From Paramacrobiotus metropolitanus (lineage: Eukaryota > Tardigrada > Eutardigrada > Parachela > Macrobiotidae): 64,000 bases of DNA. The stretch spans positions 930,001 to 994,000 of the forward strand of contig NW_026570233.1 of the NCBI RefSeq assembly GCF_019649055.1. The letters run 5' to 3'. Of this stretch, positions 54,489 through 64,000 are shown in pieces. The position numbers and the translations under genes are program-made. Within the stretch, counting starts at the first letter, position 1; every line of letters starts with the position of its first letter. The notes under the pieces were generated by a model. That model saw only the letters and a program-made list of their open reading frames with translations, did no database searches and was not told where the DNA came from.

Positions 54489-55655
54489 ATGGCGACAAAC
54501 TCGTTCACGGTACGCCTTGTTAGTGTAAAATGATACCATATATAGTGCAGGCTTTGGTTTTGTAACTGCATATATAGCCCATGATGGTTCATTTCGTGTA
54601 GGGGAAAGTGGCGCTTGTTACCGGTGGTACGTCCGGTTTGGGAAAGGCAACCGCTGAGCGTTTAGCTGCGAAGGGAGTAACTGTTTACGTTGTGGATTTG
54701 CAAATTCCCAATCAAAATAACGAAGAGCCCCGGGATGGGTCCATCAAATATCGTAAAATCGATGTAAACAATCCTAATCTGCTGCTGTTTTTAATTGCTT
54801 ATTTCTCATCGGTACATGCAGGTTACACGAGAAGACGACGTGGCGAATGTGGTCAGCGAAATTAGGTACAAGCACAGCCGATTGGATTTTGTAATTAACT
54901 GTGCCGGAATTTTGGGACATGTCGAGAACGTGTATGATTTCGATACGGAGCAAATGCATTCCACGCAAATGTTCATGGATATATTTCGGGTAAGCTGCTT
55001 GACAATGTTTCTAGTAAATAAAATAAAATAAATTTTGCACGATGCTCGATTTCGCAACGAACAACGTAATTATGACAAAAAAGATTATCTGCACGTGGGT
55101 TATAATGGCATACTAAATTACTAATACAGTAATACATAAGCACTCGATTCAGGTCAACGTTTTTGGCACATTCAACATCATCCGTCATTCGCTGGGTCTG
55201 ATGGCAAACAATCCGCGAGATGACGACGGCCAACGCGGTGTAATTGTCAACGTCTCGAGTATCGCACGCAGCAACGGCCCACCAGGAATGGTGGTGTACA
55301 ACGCCAGTAAGGGCGCCGTCAGCGCCATGACCGTTCCACTGGCGCGCGAATGCGGCGCGGTGGGGATTCGGGTGGTGGCGATTGCTCCAGGTAATAGAGC
55401 TAACACTACACCCTTAGTGGAAAGTGTTTACGGTAATTATCTGTGAAATGCACTGCCCGTACAGCGGCCATGGGAACTCCGATGCTGCAAAACGACGAGT
55501 ATAGCTGGGCGCTGAGCGGTCATGCCGATAAAGCGGTGTTCCCTAAGCGACCGGGGAATCCACAGGAGTTTGCCCACATGGTGGAGTTTATTATCGAGAA
55601 TCATCTGATTAATGCGACCACCGTACGTCTGGACGGAGGATTTCGATGTTTTTAA
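54489..55655 (+). CDS. HSD17B10: Short-chain dehydrogenase, HSD17B10-like, copy A (259 aa)
   Basis: Type 10 17-beta-hydroxysteroid/3-hydroxyacyl-CoA dehydrogenases are NAD-dependent mitochondrial tetramers of about 260 residues. Exons 54489-54509, 54602-54763, 54822-54989, 55153-55390 and 55465-55655 join in phase (780 bases). Rossmann motif TGGTSGLG, NCAG at the end of beta-4, catalytic Ser in VNVSS, YNASK, APG, and a C-terminal RLDGGF. The tiny first exon (MATNSFT) was chosen because copy B has the same seven-codon exon. Tandem duplicate of B, with identical intron positions. Confidence 0.85.
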
Positions 55656-56341
55656 AGAATTTTTCGCAGTGTTAAAGAGAGCAGCTTGACGACATTTGGT
55701 ATGTCTTCGATGCGGAAAAGTTTGTGCTTTTTACTTTACCTGACTGGTGGCTATACTTTCGCCCGTTTTGCGAATCGGCTCGCTTCATGATCCTGTGATC
55801 AAAGACAAAATTATGATTTACAACTTCCTTTGCGATGCTGTTCCTTATAGCAGACGGTCATCGCCCAAACTCTTAATGTTACAACAGTTAAGCAGAATTT
55901 TATAAATCTGCCATTTCGTTATCTGTATTGCACCGCTTAATGTTTCAGTGACGTGTGACGATCGAGAAATTAAGAGCTCTCAATCGTAGTCCGCCGACAT
56001 ACGTTTGCAGCTTAGTCTTAGATCGGGCGCATATAGGTACGCTACGGTAGATTAATAGAACTACAAGTGACAAACATCGTGGGAAAGTAAGTGCAAGCAA
56101 TAAACAACGCTTATCAATATGGCTCCAGGGACTTTGAAAGCAATAACATCACTTTGACTGTTGTTTGCAGCAACGCTTATCTTTGTTCAGCTGTTTACCG
56201 GTAGGCTGTGCTACTGCAATTATTGTGCAGATATTTAGTTCCCCGCGAAATTGTGGTATTTTGTTTGCAAAAATGATAGTTCTCTAGACTTAGCACAGCC
56301 ATAACCGAGTAAAATCACGCTGCAAAATTTGTTTTACAAAA
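55656..56341. other. Spacer between the SDR genes
   Basis: No gene seen; presumably holds the copy B promoter. Confidence 0.5.
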
Positions 56342-57690
56342 ATGTCATCAGATTCTTTTATGGTGAGTATAACTGCCAAGATCTGTAGACTGTAAAGGAA
56401 TATATATCTACACGTTGCATTATCTAGAAGCCGTTCTACAGGGAAAGGTTGCGCTGGTGACTGGCGGAGCGTCCGGCTTGGGAAAAGCAACCACCGAGCG
56501 TTTATCCGCAAAGGGAACCATCGTTTACGCGGTGGATCTAGTAATTCCCGATCAAGAGGAGGAACCACGGGAGGGCTTAATTAAGTACCGCAAATGTGAT
56601 GTGAGCACTGAAAATATGAGTATGAGCGCTTTGTTAAAACCTGTTTTTATCACTGACGGGTATACAGGTAACCAGGGAAGACGACGTTGCCAATGTAATC
56701 AGTGAAATCAAATTCAAGCACAGCCGACTGGATTTTGTGGTCAACTGTGCCGGGATTCTGGGCCATGTCGAGCCGGTGTACGATTTCGAAACGGAGGCGA
56801 TGCATTCCACTCAAATGTTCATGGACATATTTCGGGTAAGGATTGTGAGGAAATTCGGAATTTAACAAATGCGAGGAGGGGTCTCTTATGTGAAATAATA
56901 TTGCGTAGCTAAGTGACTTATAGGGAAACTTTCATAAAGTAAACATCCTCGTATGCAGTAGTGAAATACATAACATGGTTAACACCGATCCGTGCTGAAT
57001 AAAGGTCAATGTGTATGGAACATTCAATGTTATACGCCATGCAGTGGGACTGATGGCCGACAACCCGCCGGGAGACGATGGACAGCGCGGTGTCATTGTC
57101 AACACCTCCAGTCGCGCTAGGAAAGACGGAGCGGCAAGACTGGTTGCCTATAACGCCAGTAAAGGCGCTGTCAGTGCGATGACCGTCCCGTTGGCACGAG
57201 AGTTTGGTGCGGTTGGAATTCGTGTTGTGGCCATTGCGCCGGGTAAGTCAGACGATTCTCTGGATTGACAAACTTAGTTAACGAACAACACATCTCAACC
57301 CGTCTGATCTGCTTATTTTGAACATCAACAATTTGCTGATGATATCGCAGTAAACTACCTTGCAATAAGACGGATGTTTTTACTAGAAATAATGAGAGAA
57401 AACTACACTGAAATAAATACATTGTTTACAAAAAAAGTTAATATTATTATTAAGTAAAGGACATGTATAAAACCCACTAACATTGAACTTCAAAAACAGG
57501 GGCGTCGGAAACTCCGATGTTGCAAAACGAGGAGTACAGCTGGGTACTGAAAGGTCACGCAGCCAAGACCGTTTTTCCCATGCGGCCGGGCAAGCCGCAG
57601 GAGTTTGCACATATGGTGGAATTCACCATTGAAAACCATTTGATAAATGCGACAACTGTGCGATTGGACGGAGGATTCCGAGGGTTTTAG
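56342..57690 (+). CDS. HSD17B10: Short-chain dehydrogenase, HSD17B10-like, copy B (258 aa)
   Basis: Exons 56342-56362, 56442-56600, 56668-56835, 57005-57242 and 57500-57690 join in phase (777 bases). TGGASGLG for cofactor, NCAG, VNTSS with the catalytic Ser, YNASK, and RLDGGFRGF at the end. It differs from copy A in the substrate-loop region ([10 protein letters not shown] here, RSNGPPGMVV in A), which may alter specificity. The first exon encodes MSSDSFM. Neither copy shows a mitochondrial presequence longer than this. Confidence 0.86.
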
Positions 57691-58321
57691 GGAAGGCACG
57701 AATATCATGTCAGTATGACATAATAGGCTGCTGTTGCGGATTTTCTTATTGCTGAAGAAGAGAACAGGATGCGGCTGATCATTTTAACACGGTGTCGTAT
57801 TATCCTGATGATGTGTTTGTCCTCGAGGAGCTCCTGCATGCTGGGTTTGTTTGCTGTATACATTCTTGTACTGTCTGTCTGAAATCCGTGAATGTTATTG
57901 TTCTCGTACAAAATACAGCAGCACTTGAAATAAATCAATGTGACCCCAAGACGAAGCCCTTTTTAACTTCTCTACAATCAGCATTTCACTTCTGTTTTGG
58001 TGTCTCATACTCAACTTCTGTACTGGTACGATGCTTTACTCGCTAATGCTGTGTGCGTGCATATAGATATATGAGCTTTACCAGGTTGTACCGCTACTAC
58101 CGTAGCAGCGCTGTCCAGATAATGCCGGTAGACAATACCTCAGCGAATAAAGCCCAAATGCAAACTTTCCGGTCTGAGCCACTTCTATTGTAGTATTCAT
58201 CGTAATTCACGGTCAATGCGATAACGACATTATGGCATTACCTGACCACCAGCTGTTTCTACCACCTAACGGCTGCAAGTGCAGCAGGCTGAATTTCATA
58301 AATCACTAATTCATCCAAGAC
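57691..58321. other. Spacer between SDR-B and the peroxidase
   Basis: No gene recognised. Confidence 0.5.
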
Positions 58322-61300
58322 ATGTATTCGTGCGATATTTTTTCCCTGGTGATAATAACTGCATTCTTCATTAGCATCTTGCGCGTAATCATTGTCAGCT
58401 CGGTTCCTCCTTCGGAGACATGGAGCACTCTTCCATACTCTCAGATCGGTCCAGAAGAACCGTTACTACAGTCTGGCAATGAACCGTCTGCCGGCCGAGC
58501 ATTCTTGCCGGTGCAATCCTCCAAACAGTATCGTACACTTCTGCCAGATACTGTACGACCACAGACACGGCGTCGTGTGCAGGAAGCAGCAACGACACTG
58601 ACCAGTGCTGAGTTATTGCGTGGGGATGTTAGAAAAGACCCAGGATCACTGGAAACCGCGGCTACGGAAAACAGCCAACTTTTCCCGATGATAGATAGGA
58701 TGAGCGATGTGGATCGCTGCAGTACGTCATCACGGGCAGCGCTCGCTGTATTTGCTTGTGTAACATGTTCTGACATTTTTATCTGCAAGTGTCTAGCTAA
58801 TGTATTACGCGAGTGTCTGTGATTTTATTCCTTCACTTACTAATGTGATACACATACGAGTCGTATCATAGGCGTATTCTTTTTCTATTTTAAATCGCTT
58901 ATCTCTAGTAAATATAACGGCATCAAATACTTATTTCTTTATCGTATAATTGGATCCATCAGGTGGTGGTCCCGAGATAAATTTTGTGTATCTCTTTCCT
59001 CTTTACATCACCTGATTCTTTTTACGCTAGAAGTGTTTTGTTTTAAATCATTTTCTAATATGTTAGTTGTGACGGATTTATTGGATACGCTACCGCGTCA
59101 CATATTCCCACCCAGTATTAACCGGCCACGAAACGGTGCCCAGTACCGCAGTTTCGGTTTACCGCCACCGCTGCATTTCGCTCCGAACTGGAGGGACCTC
59201 CAGCAAATCTTGGCACTGGGCACTATTGCGTCCACCATGTTCCAGCAGATGATGAACACCAGAATACAGCCACCACTGATGGAAGAAGCGTCCAGCACAT
59301 TGTAAAGCTTGACATGCGATTGTGTTGGTGGATGGCTGTACTTTATCTCATTATTTGCAGCTTACATGTGGCTAATCCCTTGGATCAACCGGAACGACCT
59401 TGCGTGGATACTCAGCCGCTGATCGCCTGTACGGGTGACAAGCAGCTGTTTGTCCGCTCATTTGACGGCACTTGTAACAATCTGCGTAATCCGGTGTGGG
59501 GCAGCACCATGCAGCCGTACCAACGGCTGGGACGACATGCCTACTCCGACGGTATTGTTACGCAACAGGCTAGTTTTAAATGATGGCAGACTAATGGTTT
59601 TTTTCTACAATTTTTATGCGGTGACGCAGCGAGTATATTCTGAAAAAGGCATGATTCAAAGTTAGTGCAACTTTATTTTACAATTATATACTTTCACACC
59701 ATTTAAAAATTAATAAACAGATAACTGTTCACTTATTATTATTACGATGTATGACACATAAAGGAATAACTGAAGATGTTTTATAAACAAGACGTTTCTT
59801 AAAACCAGCAGGAACCTGATTTCTCCCTAGGAATAAGCCGACCAAAATTGTACTCCGTGAAAAAACGCAACGGTGAAAGGGAATTGTTGTTAAACCCGCG
59901 TTTTATAAGCCTGGCATTAAGCCAGAATGTCCTCCGACCACATTCCACGGCCAATCTATTAATGCCGGCTGTTGCTCAAGTAATTGCTTCCGATTTGGCA
60001 TATAGTGAGTTAAAACTATCAATAATTTGCAATTTAATCCGCAGCTGCCTTAACGAAGTACTGTACGAGTATCTTATTAAAAAACGTTCTTGCATTTTGC
60101 CTTTTCACTTTGTAAGCACCATCATTGACTTCCGGCAAAGACACGAAAAGCATCGACTGCTGCCTGCATAATGCCGATTGCTCCATTCCGGAATGCTTTC
60201 AGTTCTCGCTGCACCGAAAGGATCCTTTGTACTCGGCCTTTAATGTGAGCTGCCATCAGTTCTCACGGTCAACGCCCTTCTCGCCATGCAGTAACGGTAT
60301 GCATAGTACGGGCAGTGCTATTTTTACAAAGTACTCGTACCGTAGAAGTATAAATTAATGAATTTGTGCAATCACGTGAAGGAAGTAATGGAACTCTTAT
60401 TAATTACCATAATATATATAGCGTTTTAAATCTGGTTGTAAGAGTGCAAGACTACAAAGCGTAAAAAAATTCAAAAAAATATCCGGCACCTACTAACTGT
60501 TAATTTATAATAAAAAGTAGAAAAGAACATCCAGTATTATTGGTAGAGTTAAAATGCGCTAACGACAACAAGTATACTTAAACACTCATACAATCGCTGC
60601 CAGTTTGAAATAACATGTAAATACGCAGTCATACACATGTGATAAGGAGTTAAACAATTCAATTGCAATTTCTGTAGTTCAATAAATAGAAACGTCCTCA
60701 CAGTTTATTCTACAGGCTATTTTGGACAAAATCCTCAGCAACCACGCGAGCAATTTTCCCAAACCACCCACTGGTTGGATTCTTCGTTTCTCTACGGCAC
60801 CACCGACACCGTCAACCGCGGGATTCGTAACCTGTACCACGGCCAGCTGAGCTTCATGGATATCGAGACCGGCATGCACAATTACCAGCGTGCCCATATA
60901 ACCAAACAGGTCCTTCCTCCTCTACCGCCGCACAATCCACCCTATCCCTGTCCTACGCCCAACCGCTGTTTCCTGGCTGCGGATAACCGCGTCAACCAGC
61001 ATCCGCTATTGGCTGCCATCCACATCATCTTGCTGCGGTTCCATAATACTTTGGCGACTAGTCTAGCCGCTGGGTTGGGAGCGCAGCCGGGAGAAAACAC
61101 ACCAGAAATGGATGAGGAGGTGTTTCAACAGGCGCGGAAGCTGCTGATTGCAGTGTGGCAGAATATCGTTTATAAGGAGTTCTTGCCTGTATTGTTGGGG
61201 AGTAAGGTTGCCGGGAATGCGCTGTATGGGGAGGGTGGACTGCAGTTGCAGCCGTTGGAGGGCGGATATTTTCGGGATTACGACGATGCGGTGAATCCAC

Positions 61301-62727
61301 ACGTTTATAATGAGTTCACGTCGTCTGCATTTAGGTACCACTTTCCGGCTGAAAATAATACGAGAATATGTGAAATAAATATGAAATCTGATTGTTTATT
61401 TGCATGTAGGTTGCATACATTAATAGACGAAAGCGTACCACGGTTGCTGTTTGTTACCGGTCTTTCGGAAGATAACCCACTGTCCAGTCAGTTTAACAAC
61501 CTAACACTTTTACATGAAGGTATATAATACAGACTTATACAGTGTATTGTCACTCGTACCAACGCAATGTACAGTATTTAAATACACCCTGTATTAACGG
61601 ATATAATGTACTTGTTGAAACCAGAAGGAAATGCGGATGCATTAATCAACGGAATGCTGGAAGAAATGGCGCTCGCATTCGATTCGCAGATGGCCGGCGA
61701 TCTCCAGGGCGGATTATTTCGTGGGCATCGTCCGTTCGGGCTAGACTTGATGGCTATTGATATACAGCGCGGTCGCGATCACGGTAAAATATTGAATCCA
61801 AATTAAATTGTACTCGTATTTGGCATTTTGCTAAATATTCTGCTTGTCCAAATCCCTCAGGTTTAGCCAGTTACAACGATATACGGCAAATTTGCGGATA
61901 CCGACGGGCTCAGACTTTTGAGCAGCTCGGCGATGCCACGGGCTTCATGCCGGCTCATCACGTGGAGCTTCTCCAGCAGCTGTACAGGTTGGCTCGATTG
62001 CTCTTGACCCTAACTTTACTGTTGTATTTGTTTTTTCATAATTATAAGTATGTGTTGTATTTGCTTTGCAGGAGCGTTGATGACGTGGTTCGTACGAGCG
62101 TGTACATATTATAAAACGGATTTTACAACGTTACTGGCGTGACCTTTTATGTAGGAACTAATGGTGGGCGGGTTATTGGAAAATGTGATCAACGAAGAGG
62201 CCAGCGTCGGACCAACGTTTGCCTGCATTATTGGGTTGGAGTTTCGAAATAAGAAATTGGGGGATCGGCTGTGGTATGAAAATCCTCAGGTTTTCTCAAT
62301 GAGTAAGGGATCACCAATGTTCTAAAATTTAATTCCTTAGATGAAGTCATCGCTTAATTTTTGTTGTTCAAAATTATTTTTATGTAATCATGTATCCAAA
62401 GATTTTTTGCAGATCAGTTGGATGACATTCGAAAGATGACCATAGCTGATGTGATATGTTTGACCACCGCGCTACGATATGTACCAAAGAATGCCTTTTT
62501 ACAAGTTTCCGATAGGTACCTGTATACGCACTTGCTTTATGTTATTTTAAAAATGCACTGCTGCCAACGCTCCGCCAATAGCTGCTGAAAAACCGCAAAT
62601 ACATCACCATTTATGGAAATTTTTTGCAATTGTTTCCAGGAATCCGCTCATTTCCTGTCATGCAATGCCGGAAAAGAAACTAAAAAGACTAATAACGGGA
62701 TCATCATCCGGAAGTCGGCCAGTATAG
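58322..62727 (+). CDS. Animal heme peroxidase, peroxinectin-like, 840 aa, lacking the distal His
   Basis: Thirteen exons join in phase to 2523 bases: 58322-58721, 59067-59301, 59361-59551, 59831-60004, 60141-60296, 60716-61334, 61410-61519, 61625-61783, 61861-61987, 62072-62084, 62155-62302, 62413-62515, 62640-62727. Hydrophobic start (FSLVIITAFFISILRVIIV) is a signal peptide or anchor. Family blocks: RSFDGTCNN, NPRFISLALSQ, DSSFLYGT, proximal HNT in LLRFHNTLATSL (Arg of HNR replaced), DIQRGRDHG, VGGLLE, CIIGLEF, SDR. Where family members have QFLDHD, this protein has QVIASD: both the heme-linking Asp and the distal His are gone. It may be catalytically dead. The acceptors at 60141 and 61625 are the least certain. 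Confidence 0.85.
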
Positions 62728-63834
62728 CCAGAAAAGAAACACGGAGTGAAGTAACCTTTTGCACAGAGAAGTTTACATTTTTTAATGATGGTACCGCGCT
62801 CTTTGTACGACGTTTGGTCCCGAAAATGCCGATTGTTGCAGTGTGTCTCAGCAAAGTATTGAGAAAACTGTCGCAGTCAGGAAGACCTGGACTAACAGAC
62901 GACGTAACACATGCCGATCAGATTTTACGCCGGTTAGCTCCCCTTTCTAGCCTTAATTTGTTTCGAAATCTCTTGTTCTAGCTTGAATATCCCTGCACAG
63001 AAAAATTCAGAGTGGGCGAATATGACTTTTCCCACAAACGAAAGTTTTTTTTGACGAAATAAAAAATATTAATGCCAAAACTCTCCGCGATTTTTGTTCT
63101 TGCAAAAATGGCGCAGCGAGAATGAAAAGGCGCATAATCACCAATTACCTAACCGACAATATCTGCGGCTGTAACCATGATAATTATTTTTTTTCTTGCA
63201 TTAGCAATAAAATTACTTTTTAATTTTTTTAATAACTAGTTATGTGTACAGCGTGAGACCAGCAGCAACTAATGTTTAATTTAGCCTATATCTGATATAA
63301 GCAGCGATCGAGGACCATATAATGTAATTGCGGCAGCCACCAATTATTCAGATGTTAGCACACGTACTCGTGCAGTACGCAGTAGACACCGGTAACTTAC
63401 CCATAGGTTACGTATAATTCTGTACATAGTGTATGCGGCGTGCGTTGGGTTACAGTTGTTAGTTGGCTACGAATGCAGTAGCTGTGCTGCGGGACTCGTA
63501 AAATTTAATATTATATCCGGTGTGTTATGTAATTACATAAACTGCACTGATACAGTACACAGTTCTAGCTATGATTCAGAAGAGTAATTAAGCACTAATA
63601 TCATGTGAGAATCCGGTACAGTTTTATAACATTATCATTACTGTCACTGTTATGAGACTTGAAAATTAAAGCGGATAGTTTAAGGCAATATCTTGCAATA
63701 GTTTTTGATACATATATATAAACGCCTTCAGTTGTTCATGAATTCATCAAGAAACGTTTCATTACTACTGCTCCATCACCGCTGACAATTACATACCCGT
63801 CGATACAAAATTCAGCTGGACTTCCAATAAGAAG
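62728..63834. promoter_or_regulatory. Spacer and promoter of the Gly-rich gene
   Basis: No gene seen. TATATATAAA at 63713-63722 lies about 115 bases before the next start codon and is a plausible TATA box. Confidence 0.45.
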
Positions 63835-64000
63835 ATGCATTCCATGACAATCGTGCTGGTCGTTGCCTGTGCTTTGCTCGGTAAGATAACTACAATTTTT
63901 CCCAAATGATCATGGTAAAATAATTTAAATAGTGGATCTCCGATTTGTAATGTTTATGTGTGTGATATTAGTATCCGTTTACGGAGGCGGCGGCTATGGA
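63835..64000 (+). CDS. Gly-rich secreted protein, first two exons (runs off the window)
   Basis: Exon 1 63835-63880 encodes MHSMTIVLVVACALL, a compact signal peptide, and ends at GTAAG in phase 1. Exon 2 begins at 63972 after TTAG and reads VSVYGGGGYG before the window ends. Signal peptide plus GGGYG repeats is typical of cuticle or other structural extracellular proteins, but too little is visible to name it. Confidence 0.6.

Noticed and set aside
58392-58601. Alternative small frames in the first peroxidase exon
   Set aside because: The 58322 frame alone gives a hydrophobic start and joins in phase to exon 2.

Overview
The window is nuclear DNA from an animal. Its genes are built from many small exons joined by GT-AG introns and are interleaved with eukaryotic transposons (Ty3/gypsy, a tyrosine-recombinase retroelement, a pogo-like transposon and several MITEs). 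CADPS, an S1 protease with signal peptide, an animal heme peroxidase and short secreted proteins point to an invertebrate, probably an ecdysozoan. A tardigrade is my best guess, but nothing here proves it.

Layout. 1-19.4 kb: two tandem copies of CADPS, the calcium-dependent secretion activator. Copy 1 runs from before the C2 domain to the stop codon but carries several frameshifts. Copy 2 is a relic upstream exon followed by the last third of the gene; the middle is missing, and the 3' exons read well. Decayed elements lie within and between them (MITEs, a pogo-like transposon, hairpins). 20-21.4 kb: a small secreted cysteine protein on the minus strand. 22.4-34.8 kb: two divergent paralogous genes, each an atypical protein kinase joined by splicing to a C-terminal papain-like (peptidase C39-like) domain. 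The minus-strand member has a degenerate Ty3/gypsy element in one intron, flanked by a 390-bp direct duplication. 37.7-38.8 kb: a Cys/Tyr-rich protein of unknown function. 39.7-46.2 kb: three tandem intronless genes for a coiled-coil protein with a P-loop NTPase domain. 46.6-53.4 kb: an S1 serine protease gene whose intron holds a nearly intact DIRS-order retrotransposon with split direct repeats. 54.5-57.7 kb: two tandem short-chain dehydrogenases of HSD17B10 type. 58.3-62.7 kb: a 13-exon heme peroxidase whose distal His has been replaced. The window ends inside a Gly-rich secreted protein gene.

The strongest candidates for undescribed biology are the kinase/C39-like fusion pair and the three coiled-coil P-loop proteins. 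The CADPS duplication, with different damage in each copy, is the most informative case of genome evolution. Exon coordinates were derived by hand from splice motifs, reading phase and remembered family conservation; no database search or transcript data were available.
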